A DNA stretch of 64,000 bases from Floccularia luteovirens (Eukaryota; Basidiomycota; Agaricomycetes; Agaricales; Squamanitaceae), in the NCBI GenBank assembly GCA_009739215.1, contig VSJF01000001.1:2852001-2916000 (forward strand), written 5' to 3'. Below are positions 1-10,042 of the stretch, piece by piece; position 1 is the first letter of the stretch; each line of letters starts with the position of its first letter. The notes below the pieces were generated by a model, which did not search any database, had not been told where the DNA came from, and was given only the letters and a program-made list of their open reading frames with translations. The position numbers were made by a program, and so were the translations under genes.

Positions 1-1072
1 TGGTAGCGGAGCGATCAATAATTCCTGCACACCACATGGATGAACTTGGAAGTGAAGCTCTCCAGTTACTGGATTCTTCCAGAGCTAAAATAACAAAAAT
101 AGTAGATGAGCCCGTGCTGGAAGCTCCGAATATGAAATGATAGGCTTGCCATTGGGAATATTTTGAGTTTTGATGCTTGCCAAGGGGGAAGTTCATCCAA
201 AGGTAGTTCTAAACCTTCCGATTCAATGCCGAGGCCAGTAGACATAGCATGTGCGGGTGACATCCATACATATGGATGCGGCGCATATTTGATCCTTGTT
301 CTTACTGCAACACTCTTGAGCTCTGCAGGGAGGATGTTGAACATGGTCCGGCCCGAAACAAAAGCGGTCGTCCCCAGTGGTACTTTCAGCTCGTCCCTGG
401 TCCCATCATCATATCTACAGACTTGAGGCTCGCCCTTTGGAACGGAGATTCCGTAAAGAGTTGTAACCTTGGGGGGGTTGAGGTCATATAGCGCAGCATC
501 GATGTGCCAGCGGTAGAAGCGAGTGACACCCTGCGCTTCATCCTCTGGGGAGACACGAGACTTGTGAAATGTTGTGTGGCTGGGATGCTTGAGTTTGGCC
601 TCTGCGAGTCCTTCGTGGTTGTAGACCGTACCATTTCCGATGAGTTGCACTTGTGGTACTCGTGGTATTGTCTTCAAATCTGGATGTAATATAGATTTCT
701 TCGTTTCCTCAGTCTTGTTGTTTCCGTGCCCGTAGCTCTCTGATGAAGGGTCGAATGACTGCCAGGACATCAGTGACGTTATGTATGATAGGGGGAATCA
801 TACAGACCTTTGTAAGTGCGTACTGTTCTTCAGGTGTTAAGACTACGTCTCGGAACAAAAGGGCGTCGTACTTCAAATACAAGGGTCAGCTTGACGTTAC
901 GGATAAGACATCGTACGAAGCTACACACCTTATAAAGTGCTTGCTGGACCTCTTTCAATTGTTCAGGGGTCAGCTTGCCGGGATGAATGCCTTTGACCTC
1001 GCGACCAAAATCAACAAATTTAGAGGGATCTGCACTAGCAGGTAGAGGGAGGGGAGTGAGTTCGATGGCCAT
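1..1072 (-). CDS. Fe(II)/2-oxoglutarate-dependent dioxygenase, xanthine dioxygenase (XanA)-like; 3' end beyond window
   Basis: Predicted TauD/TfdA-family oxygenase. Fungal XanA enzymes use Fe(II), O2 and 2-oxoglutarate to turn xanthine into uric acid in purine catabolism; that substrate is inferred from overall resemblance. Exons (minus strand): 929-1072, 808-870, 150-758 and 1-84 (continuing off the edge). The spliced frame reads MAIELTPLPLPAS, then YDALLFRDVVLTPEEQYALT, then YGHGNNKTEETKKSILHPDL. The iron-binding H-x-D lies in FYRWHIDAALY; the distal His would lie beyond the window. The last intron (85-149) starts with GC, not GT; splicing there restores LWKNPVTGELHFQVHPCG, typical of the family. 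The ATG at 1072 begins a soluble, signal-less protein. It could be another 2OG dioxygenase of the same clade. Confidence 0.85.
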
Positions 1073-1648
1073 GAATATGTGATTGGAGAGTAGTGACGTT
1101 GTATCGATAAGACACTTCTATATGCGCATGCAGGGCCCAGCTGGTATTTATCTAACCTCAGACGCGTCTCGGACCATGTGCTCCTTCGACAAGCAAAAGT
1201 CCACCGGTGGTCCGACGCCGCAATTGGTGCCAACCGCTACATGCATAATCCCATATTGTGTTTCGCTTAGCCCATTAATAATGTGAAGATTTTACGTCCG
1301 CAAGCTGTCTTCTAGAAATTTGATTAGAAATTTGATTAGAATGTACTGATAAGAGGAGGTCACTAATGAAGCAGTCCTTGTAAATAGATAGTCATGATCA
1401 AAATCTACCATCATTAATCATTGTCGGAATAAATTTTATGTCAGAGCATAGTCGATACTGCAACTTGATGATGGAAGATCAGTAATCTCTCTATACAATT
1501 TGGATGCTACAGGCTGATTACTCATTCAGACAGCAGGAAACTCCGTATATTTCATGACTTCATGATTATATTTGATTGCATGGTTGCATGAAAAAAAGAG
1601 CAGTATATAATGGTAACATACATCCGAATCTAGCCAAAAGCATCCTGA
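1073..1648. other. Intergenic: upstream of dioxygenase, downstream of eL21
   Basis: No gene seen. It holds the promoter side of the dioxygenase and the 3' flank of eL21. A 12-bp unit (agaaatttgatt) is repeated in direct tandem at 1314-1337. The rest is AT-rich with no recognisable feature. Confidence 0.6.
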
Positions 1649-2297
1649 CTAGATTGTCGTCTCGTAAGGTACGGGGACCATAGTTTGTGGACTATTTTCT
1701 GCTGTTGAGACTGTGTAAGCTGTTCTTGGAAGAGCTGGAATGCGTCTCAAGTTTACACGTTCTTTGAGTTGTAATGAGATCAAGTCAAAGTAGAGCGAAT
1801 GTACAAGAAATATTACTTACCACCCTTCGCTTTTGCAGCAGCATGCGCATCGTGGTTGCTCTTTACCCTGTCCAAGAACTCCTGACGACATTTTGAATGA
1901 CGAATGTGCTCAACGCGGAGGTTAACACGTTTTTCGATGTAGCGGTTTCCAACTACTTTGTATACGATGACACCGACGGCGGATGGGGTTACGTTGTATA
2001 CAATACCGGTGCGTCTGCGAGGATATAAGAACGGATATCCAATATTTAAAGAGTAGTGAAACGCACCCATGGTAGTATTTGTGAGGCATACCCTTTTGCT
2101 GTGCAGCATTAGCCTTGATATCAACGATATCTCCTATGCAGTAGTTCACGAGGAAAGTTGACAGTTTGACTGGGCCATGTTCTGCAACAGATATGCATAA
2201 TCAGCGTTTAGTTCATTATCCATTGCTACCACGTACCCTTGAAGCCCCTCTTGAACATGTGGCGCGTACGCGCGCGATAACCGAAGGAGTGAGGCAT
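1649..2297 (-). CDS. RPL21: 60S ribosomal protein eL21 (RPL21)
   Basis: Component of the large cytosolic ribosomal subunit. Exons: 2237-2297, 2067-2181, 1821-2014 and 1649-1761, giving 160 residues, the usual size. The spliced protein shows GYRARTRHMFKRGFK, GDIVDIKANAAQQKGMPHKY, GIVYNVTPSAVGVIVYKVVG, NRYIEKRVNLRVEHIRHSK and the typical C-terminus MVPVPYETTI. The frame stays open into the third intron and stops at 1813, but GGTG/GTAAGT there is a strong donor and the conserved C-terminal exon follows. A leader intron at 2306-2356 lies a few bases upstream of the ATG. It is divergently paired with uS4, so the two ribosomal genes probably share a promoter. Confidence 0.95.
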
Positions 2298-2546
2298 TTT
2301 GAGGACTGTATGATCGTCAATAACATGGCAAAAATACGAATAATAGCAATACTCACAAAGGGAGGGGTCGTTGTCGTTGACGGTGGTGGATTACTTAGGA
2401 AATACTTTAGAGACGGATAACGCCGAGTGGCTTGCAAGTGGTGCTTTACAGTTGTGGCTGAAACTTTGTTTGCCCTGCTTTGGTAATCTTCATAGTAATT
2501 TGAGTGTATCTCTTCAAAGTCCTTCGTCGACTTCATCAAGAAAAAA
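2298..2546. promoter_or_regulatory. Shared bidirectional promoter and leaders of eL21 and uS4
   Basis: About 250 bp separates the two start codons. It must contain both promoters as well as the eL21 leader exon and leader intron (2306-2356, donor GTGAGT, acceptor ACAG, minus strand). The arrangement suggests coordinated transcription of two ribosomal protein genes. No specific factor site was assigned. Confidence 0.7.
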
Positions 2547-3401
2547 ATGCCCAGGTAATGTCAATAATACTCTCAACCACGAGCTCCGTGTTGATGGTAC
2601 TCTTTTCAGGGCCCCGAGGAACCACAGCAAGACGTGAGCATTTCACTTAACTTCAAGATCCACATAATGTGGAGGGTTGCACCGTGCTGATCAAGCCGTG
2701 CCCCATTTTTTTCATAACTTTATAGTTATAAAGTCCCCCGTCGACCATACGAATCAGCTCGCCTCGATGCAGAGCTGAAGGTTTGCCTCTCTTATTTTTT
2801 TGCCACTTTAAATGTTATAACCACGTACTATCAAGCTTGCCGGAGAATACGGTCTCCGCAACAAGCGTGAAATCTGGCGTATCGCCCTCACACTTTCAAA
2901 AATTCGTCGTGCCGCTCGTGAACTACTGAAGCTCGATGAAAAAGATCCCAAACGTTTGTTCGAGGGTAACGCACTTATCCGTCGTCTTGTCCGTATCGGT
3001 GTGCTCGATGAATCTCGTATGCGTCTCGATTACGTGTTGGCTCTGAAAGTAGAAGATTTCCTGGAGAGACGTCTCCAAACTCAGGTGTTCAAGAGTGGAT
3101 TGGCAAAGAGTATCCATCATGCACGTGTGTTGATCAGGCAAAGACATATTCGGTTAGTTATTTTCCTCTTTTTTTTTCCAAAATCCGCAACCCCCACAAC
3201 TCTATATTAATAAATTTTCGGTATAGGGTTGGAAAACAGATTGTCAATGTACCTTCATTTGTCGTCCGTCTCGACTCCCAAAAACATATTGATTTCGCTC
3301 TCACCTCACCTTATGGAGGAGGCCGTCCGGGACGTGTCAAGCGCAAGCGTGCTGCAGCTGCAGCGAAGAAGGATGAAGATGGTGAAGAGGAAGAGGAGTA
3401 A
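2547..3401 (+). CDS. RPS9: 40S ribosomal protein uS4 (RPS9)
   Basis: Small-subunit ribosomal protein that binds 18S rRNA early in assembly. Exons: 2547-2554, 2610-2633, 2726-2780, 2836-3152 and 3227-3401; the product is 192 residues. The first coding exon is only 8 nt (ATGCCCAG), the second 24 nt. Joined, the start reads [20 protein letters not shown], followed by [15 protein letters not shown], the S4 RNA-binding region [20 protein letters not shown] and [11 protein letters not shown], and an acidic tail after [17 protein letters not shown]. All junctions are canonical and conserve the known sequence, so the identification is secure. It is divergent from eL21. Confidence 0.96.
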
Positions 3402-3764
3402 ATCAACTGCGTGTAGTGCACCTTGTTCTATGTCTTTCGTATGTTTATACTATGCACCATCATGCGCAATTCATGGGTCAAGTACTTTGGGGGAATATTC
3501 CAAGCCAAACTTGCAACTAACTGATTGGTACACTGGTAATGCCTGCAATTTGGTCCTCAGACTTTCCTTGACTATCTCAGCTGGAATAACGAAGCAGGAG
3601 GGTGGTTACACATCAATTTCTGGTGATATCAATAACGAGGACTTGAGCATATACCCAAACACGCCCATTAAGATGAAGTGCCAGTCTCTACCTGCCGCAC
3701 GTCCAAGTGAAAAACTATTCATATTAAATTGCGACATGCGTCTGGTATTTGAAACGATCTGGCA
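3402..3764. other. Convergent 3' flanks of uS4 and GH47 mannosidase
   Basis: A 363-bp gap between two convergent stop codons. It is covered by an open frame that is only an out-of-frame read-through of the last uS4 exon. No separate gene seen; it presumably contains both 3' UTRs. Confidence 0.6.
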
Positions 3765-6457
3765 CTATGTAAATCCAGTAGGAATAATAGGATCAAAAAT
3801 AGGCAATGGATGAGCCTAACATCACATTAATCAAACTTAGAGCTCAGATAGAATATGAAAGTCACTAACCTCCGTATTAAAGACATATCCTATATATCAA
3901 ATAAGCATAAAGTTGCAGACCATGAGGGTATATACGCACTATCCAAAGGTAACGCTAAAGATTCTGAGAAGAGTAAATATAGGTATTTCAGTGTCTCACT
4001 CTATAACGAGGCATCAATAAAAAAAAGTCAACCAGGAAAAAAAGTAGATGCTAGGCGTACGAGAAAGAAAGTCTCCATTTTGTTCTCTTGTCGCACAGGG
4101 AGTTCGTCGACATTGAGAATGGTGGCATAACCCCCAGTTGCCACCCGACAGTGTTTCTCAATGGCTTGGAAGATTTTCCAGCCATGATCACGGTAAAGAG
4201 GGTCACCCGTCAGTCTGTAAGCAATGAATAGGGATTCTATGGTTTCTGGCCTATTTTCGGGTTCGATATAAAATTAGAGGGAAGATATGGATAAAGCTAA
4301 CACGAGTAGATTTTCTTTACCTTAGCATGTAGCGCGCATCATATGGTGGGGCCGCCCCTGGACTATTCATGACGTAACTACTACTACTCCATTATGTGGT
4401 TTGATACGAACAAACTCACGTAGCACCCTTGATATACCAATCCTGTGGGACATCAGACATATTTTCCATACCATCACTGGGGATCCTAAAGTGAACAATT
4501 TCTGGAGAGAGCCCTCTACATTCAACCATAAATAAGATATGGAACTGCGAGGGAAGTATGATAATACGAACGTGGCAGTATCATGTGTATGCATACATGT
4601 CTTCACGAGTTCTGCACCGGTCTGCCAATCTCGCATCCCAGTAAAAGAAAGCTCGCCATGTTGTGGTGGAACTGAAACCGAGCGAACGTGAGCACCTGTC
4701 TTCGTAGCTCCCAGCATAAGTGAGCCCCCGAAAAAGCAGGCAAGATGGTCTTGTTTGGGTGTTAGAAGCCATGAGCTGAAGATTTGTTAGTTGTCAGCTT
4801 ATAACGAGATAAATATGCCTACATTTCGCCATCAGGCAGAGTCTGTGGTAAGAGTTCAGAGGTATACGTCATCTTTGAATGAGAGCTCTTCCGAATCAGG
4901 TGGTTATGGGTGCCACTCATCGCATCGTCATACATCTATACAGATAAGTAATGATTTAAATTAAAGCTCGTGGTGTTACTTACTTCGCGGTACACATGTT
5001 CCGACATATTCTGCGGGACATAAGATTTACGGTTTCAACTGGTCTGACGGCACTTACTGTCTGAATATACTGTTTCCTGAATCAACTCTTAAGCTAATTT
5101 CATTTGAGTAATGCCAAATAATATACGCACAGAAGGTACTCGTAAAACGAGTCTCCGCGTGAACCCAGTCGTATGGCGGATGTAATATATTGACCAGTCT
5201 CGATACTATCTTGAAAGTTCACAGCTATATATTTGATTGTTTGGAGAAAACACGCACTCGAGATATACTGATGCTAAACCGTGAGGTAATCTCGATCTTT
5301 TGATAGTTTCCATAATCTATAAAATCTCAGATCTATATTTATTGTATACCGTCGGAGAAGGCACTGACTCTTTCTACTTTTTCCCAGTAGATCTTTTTTC
5401 CAGTGAGATGGCTTAGATATCGGAATTCCAGCTGAAGAGTGGCCACTTCGGCTATACTAACAAGATCTGGTCTGTCTTTGTCTGGAACTCCTCTTTTCTG
5501 GTGTAGGTTTATTTTAGGGTAAGGTAGACCAGATGGAGAATCAAATGCAGGTAGTATGCGGTCTGCCAGTTCTGTTGCCTTTGCAAGATACAAAGGATCA
5601 TTCCCTGAAAGGTGGTATGCCGATAAAAGACCACCAAGGATACGGATCGTTGTCTAAGGAACCTCGGAATGAAAATCAAACAAGCTGGAACAGAGGTAAA
5701 CGGACCTCGAAAGTGCTTATACTTCCGTCGCGTTCAAATGTCAACTTATTTTCCACCCAAGATTTTGCTCTGGTATACTCCTCTTTCAAACCCATAATCT
5801 GCATGGTGTCGATAGAGTCAATGACGTTGTACCCTACGCCGCCTGCCTCGGTTAGGTTGCTGCCTGCTTGGCTCAATGGGTGGTATTCATCAGCACCCAT
5901 AGCATCGCGTTCTAAAGTTCGAGTCTTCAGTAACTTAGGGCTGCAACAAAAATAGTATATACCATAAGCGTGCCATGCATGCTGTTTTCCGTTAATATGA
6001 CAACTTGAATGAGACTAGTCCAACTCTCACCTTGAAGGCAGCAACTACAGCATCTCTTCTATCTGGTTCAGCTGGCATATAGACCACACTTGGCTTGGTG
6101 GATACACTCGCTGGTTCCCAATGTTCGGAGAAACCAATCCATGAGTCCAAGACGTCAATAATTAACTGGGGATGCTGAGAGACGGAGTTATTCAAGGATT
6201 GTCATAGACACGCAGCGGTGCGACCCTCACCAGGTAAAAATATGTGAGTGAGGCAATAACGACAGGTATCCATATGACGAAAAGTGTTGAAGAAAAAGAC
6301 TTGATTCTATATATGAGTACGTATGAACAGCAACAGAAAAAAAATATATATATATAATTACAGCGAATGTCTTTGGTGTTCGACCGACCAGCGGTTTGTA
6401 TTGAGTGCGTCGATTAGACTTTTTAGATGATGAAGCTGGGGACCCTTTTGACCCCAT
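3765..6457 (-). CDS. Glycoside hydrolase family 47 alpha-1,2-mannosidase, type II membrane protein
   Basis: Class I processing mannosidase that trims alpha-1,2-mannose from N-glycans in the ER or Golgi. The spliced protein has a short basic tail, one membrane anchor (STLFVIWIPVVIASLTYFYL, coded about 6236-6306), then the catalytic barrel. Landmarks are AGGVGYNVIDSIDTMQIMGL, YLSHLTGKKIYWEKVERV, AIRLGSRGDSFYEYLL, RPETIESLFIAYRLTGDP and the end DRYVFNTEAHPLPIF. There are about ten introns. I place the start at the ATG at 6457 (MGSKGSPASSSKKSNRRTQ). An in-frame ATG at 6637 would add 60 residues, but those first codons fall inside an inverted repeat copy and look unlike the family. Confidence 0.9.
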
Positions 6458-6599
6458 TTCTCCGTCGTTGCTAACCAATAATTTATGCCACGTAAAATTT
6501 TGATCAAGAGGAATGACATCATTTGACCTCGTGATATCATCTCGAATGCTCACGCGACGCGTATGCTGGCGTAAAAGAGTGTTATGATGGAAGCTATCT

Positions 6600-6734
6600 T
6601 CCGCGTTTCTTCGGGACGTGTACAAAGTCCTGCCCATCCTAATTAAAAGACTCCAGGGTTATACAACGTATCCCCCTACGCCACTGGTAATCACGGTGCT
6701 ACCTTTAAACCTGCTCAATTGCTCAACTGAGAAC
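6600..6734 (-). repeat. Inverted copy of the zinc-finger-unit noncoding element (copy 3)
   Basis: Read on the minus strand, this stretch resembles the element at 8443-8569 and 10545-10671: it keeps the core caccgtga-taccagtggcgtaggg, then cctggagtcttt, gggca and acgcgg, at roughly three-quarters identity. It lies in opposite orientation to the other two copies and abuts the left edge of the first duplicated unit. It overlaps the upstream in-frame ATG of the GH47 gene (6637). It may be a dispersed repeat or a fragment of the GH47 upstream region that was copied. Confidence 0.7.
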
Positions 6735-7131
6735 AGGTGATGAACCATAAACACCACACTGGAAGCCTAGCTGCGTAAACAGCGACATGTTTATGGGATA
6801 ACCCGGTTTGAACAGCTCGATTTTGCTATTCATCTGAACAGCGTGTTGGTATATCACACTTGTCAGTTGGACTTTTAATCCAACCAGCTGCAGGAGAACC
6901 CGGAGGTCAACGAATGTACTTATCTGCTATGCCAGAATGCCCCCGTTAGTAAACAACTGCGATTGTCAGGATGCACACAGGCCCTTCAGATACGGATCGA
7001 TTGGACAGGATAGTTGAAAATACAAATCGCAGGAGACCGATATTTTACAATAGTACTTGTACATGTTATTCCAGGTCTTGTTTCGAACTCTCAATCGCAA
7101 ACATATTTATAAGAATAGCGACACGTATTAA

Positions 7132-7959
7132 CTATAAGGTAATACGACTCATTCCTCCGACCACTGTATCCATCACGTCCTTCACTTGGCGGAATTTGGA
7201 CACCCCGCAACGTTCACTCTCGACATGTTGACACAAACCACTTAGAGTCCCGAATCGGATGCGGCAAGAGCTCAGAGGGCAGATATATATCTTGGACTGG
7301 TGACGCGGGCTCGCCAAATGTTGGTTTAGCGCACGCAAAGAGGAAAACTCTCCATGGCATAGATAACATTCGTACATGCACCCATTCCAAGCCGCAGTAG
7401 AAGCCTGATATTCGAAGTCGGAGTCACCGCACGTAAGGAGGCGGGTGGGATCCGTTATGACATTTTTTTTGTCAAGTTGGCGCACAAATTTGTTGACAGT
7501 TTTACGGTCAACACCCGAACAGCAAGTCCCTGCCTCTAAGTGCAAGATAAGGGCAGATGCAGATACAAATCCCTTGCCACATCCTCTGAAAGGGCACATC
7601 ACATTTTGTGGGCGGTGGACAGATGAATTAAGGTGCTACAACATTAAATTAATGAGTCAAGTGTCAATTTAAAACAGGTCAGTGTCTCACCGACTGGAGG
7701 TTGTTGGTATTCTGGAAGTGACGCCTGCACTCCCCACAATAATCATGCTTTGGGGACTGACGATAGTGCTCATGTAAGTCATGAGCAGACTTGAAGAATC
7801 TACCGCAGCTGCGGCAGTAGTAGTGATCTTCCTCGAAATGATCTTCCAATTCATGTTGCCTATTCGGACAATGGTCAACACAACATTGAGCTCGTATTCT
7901 TTCAGAGTATCTCACCAATAGAAGCCCTCATAGCAATAATCGCAAGAATAATAGCCCAT
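7132..7959 (-). CDS. C2H2-type zinc-finger protein, copy A
   Basis: Belongs to a multi-finger C2H2 family expanded in Agaricomycetes; the role is unknown and nucleic-acid binding is inferred from the fingers. Exons: 7916-7959, 7691-7859 and 7132-7635, giving 238 residues. The start MGYYSCDYCYEGFYW is joined through a split TGG codon to QHELEDHFEEDHYYC. Cys/His pairs recur in CRSCGRFFKSAHDLHEHY, YCGECRRHFQNTNNLQSHL, CPFRGCGKGFVSASALILHL, YECYLCHGEFSSLRALNQHL and CPLSSCRIRFGTLSGLCQHV. The spacing is degenerate (some final His replaced by Cys), as is usual for this family. It has an almost identical tandem paralogue at 9214-10042, and both copies keep the same two introns and full frame. Confidence 0.85.
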
Positions 7960-9213
7960 CGTGTGCGTGGATAAGATACAGTCGCGACGCGATCGTTCTG
8001 AATTTTAAATTAACCTCACGCGACGCGTCGTATGGCGAATACACAAGAAACTGCTGAGAAACTGCCTTGTGGAATTCAAGCTGATGGGTGTAGAGAAGAA
8101 AGGAGGTAATTGCAAGCTTAACAAATTGCCCTCATTATATAAGAAAAACGGGTGAAAGAGAATTCCGTACAAAGAACCAAACGTAATCATGTTGTCTGAA
8201 CCATTTCGTCGCGGCTCACCCCGAACATGATTGCTCGAGTCAGATACCATGATACTTCCCAGACATATGTTTCCAAGACGGAAAACAAACTGACGGGCGC
8301 GTGTTATAACAACACGTTGTTCGGGTGAATAGCAAGGTTGAGTTGTTCGAGCTCTCACTGGGCTAACCCATAGGCATGCCGCTTGTACGGCTAGGTCTCC
8401 AGAGGAGAACTATGTGATGCTTATTGCTCATCACAACCCGCTCTAAGCTGAGAAGCTGAGCAGGGTTAAAGGCTGCACCGTGACTACCAGTGGCGTAGGG
8501 AGATATGCCGTGTAACCTGGAGTCTTTAGGACGGGCAAGGCTTGGGATGCGTCTCGAAAGAACGCGGGGGGATGAGTCGAAATTCTCCTTGATTGCCTAT
8601 ATATAAAACCCCTGTGGTTTTCCCATGTCATCCCACGCCCAACAGGAGAAGAATCGGAGAATCGGTTAGAAGAAATAATAGGTACAAAGTGTTCGCAATC
8701 TTTGACATCAGCACCAACATACTTATTTCCACCACGCACCATCATTATGCAGAATGCAAGCAGTGGCGCAGAAATGGGGTTCCACATTTCAGACCAGCCA
8801 TTTTAGTACTTAACATAACATTGCCACCGAATAACTCTGCAACTGAGAACAGTTGTGCTGAACCATAAACACCACACTCGAAGCCTAACTGCATAAGCAG
8901 CGACATGCCTATGGGATAACCTAGTTCGAACTGCCCCGATTTTGCTATTCATCTAATCACGCGTTGATATATCACACTTATCAGTTGGACTTTTAATCCA
9001 AGCAGAAGAACCAGGGGTCAACGAAGTACGCCAGAACGTCTCCGTTAGTGCATATTATAGCTGCGACTGAGAGAATGCACACAACTGACTTCAGATACAG
9101 ATCGATTGGACAGGTTAGTTGAAAATACAAATAGGAGAACATCGATATTTTACAATGGTACTTGTACATGTTATTCCAGGCCTTTACAAGAATGATTCCA
9201 AGACGTATGTTTG
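7960..9213. other. Region between the two zinc-finger copies
   Basis: Contains the upstream region of copy A, the conserved noncoding block (8345-8504), a downstream tract with a TATA-like cctatatataaaacc on the plus strand near 8595, and the 3' flank of copy B. Open frames here (for example minus-strand 8443-8787) are not maintained between the two units, so I do not call a gene. Confidence 0.6.
8345..8504. repeat. Conserved noncoding block A, identical to 10447-10606
   Basis: A stretch of 160 bp is base-for-base identical between the two units, while exons of the adjacent zinc-finger genes differ by several percent. It contains ctaagctgagaagctgagcagggttaaagg, which resembles the box A region of 5S rRNA, but overall spacing does not match a 5S gene. 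No protein frame is convincingly conserved. It may be a 5S-derived (SINE-like) element, a small RNA gene, or a gene-conversion tract. Confidence 0.7.
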
Positions 9214-10042
9214 TTATAAGGTGATACGACCCATGTTTCGAACTACTCTGTCCATCACGTCCTTTACTTGGCGGAATTTGGACACCCCGCAACGCTCACT
9301 CTCGATATGCTGGCACAACCCGCTAAGAGTCCTGAATCGGACTCGGCAAGAGCTCAGAGGGCAGATATATATCTTGCATTGGTGACGCGGGCTCGCCAAA
9401 TGTTGGTTTAGCGCACGCAAAGAGGAAAACTCGTCATGGCATAGATAGCATTCGTACATGCACCCATTCCAAGCCGCACCAGAAGCCTGATATTCGAACT
9501 CGGAGTCACCGCACGTAAGGAGGCGGGTAGGATCTGTTATGACATTTTTTTTGTCAAGTTGGCGCACAAATCTGTTGACAGTTTTACGGTCAACACCCGA
9601 ACAGCAGGTCCCTGCCTCTAAGTGCAAGATAAGGGCAGATGCAGATACAAATCCCCTGCCACATTTTCTGAAAGGACACAACACGTCTTTCGAGCAGTGA
9701 GCAGATGAATTAAGGTGCTACAACATTAAATTAATCAATAAGTCAGGTGCCAAGTTGAAACGGCTCAATGTCTCACCGACTGGAGGGCATTGGCATTCCT
9801 GAAGTGACGCCTGCACTCCCCACAATAATCATGCTTCGGGGACTGACAATAGTGCTGATGTAAACCATGAGCAGACTTAAAGAATTTACTGCAACTGCGG
9901 CAGTAGTAGTGATCTTCCTCGAAATGATCTTCCAGTTCATGTTTACTATTCGGATGATCAACATAGCACTGAGCTTGTGTTTTTTCAGAGTATCTCACCA
10001 GTAGAAACTCTCATCGCAGTAATCGCAGGGATGATAGCCCAT
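9214..10042 (-). CDS. C2H2-type zinc-finger protein, copy B
   Basis: Tandem paralogue of the gene at 7132-7959. Exons: 9999-10042, 9777-9945 and 9214-9717, again 238 residues with the same intron positions. It starts MGYHPCDYCDESFY; the first junction codon is TGT (Cys) instead of TGG. Fingers include YCRSCSKFFKSAHGLHQHY, YCGECRRHFRNANALQSHL, CPFRKCGRGFVSASALILHL and YECYLCHDEFSSLRALNQHL. Differences from copy A are mostly single substitutions and no zinc-ligand Cys or His is lost in the fingers inspected, so both copies look intact. Function unknown; a DNA- or RNA-binding regulator is the likely role. Confidence 0.85.

Larger units (their letters stand above)
6726..8841. repeat. Tandem duplication unit A (C2H2 gene plus noncoding element)
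   Basis: First of two adjacent copies about 2.1 kb apart. The left edge matches actgagaacag at 6726 and 8842; gene starts are offset by 2083 bp and gene ends by 2082 bp. The unit holds the 3' flank, the zinc-finger gene, its upstream region, the conserved element, and a stretch with cctatatataaaacc near 8595. Similarity between units is high throughout, with small indels. Confidence 0.9.

Noticed and set aside
1813..1820. Stop codon of eL21 at 1813
   Set aside because: It lies in an intron; the donor GGTG/GTAAGT and the conserved exon at 1649-1761 show that the real stop is at 1649.
3229..3813. 194-codon plus-strand open frame after uS4
   Set aside because: It overlaps the last uS4 exon in another phase and has no motif; it is an accidental frame across the 3' UTRs.
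8380..8530. Functional 5S rRNA gene
   Set aside because: Only short stretches match and the internal spacing is 12-20 nt too long; kept as a weak hypothesis for a derived element, not as an rRNA feature.
8443..8787. 114-codon minus-strand open frame in unit A
   Set aside because: The corresponding frame in unit B is shifted by indels, so there is no sign of protein-level constraint.
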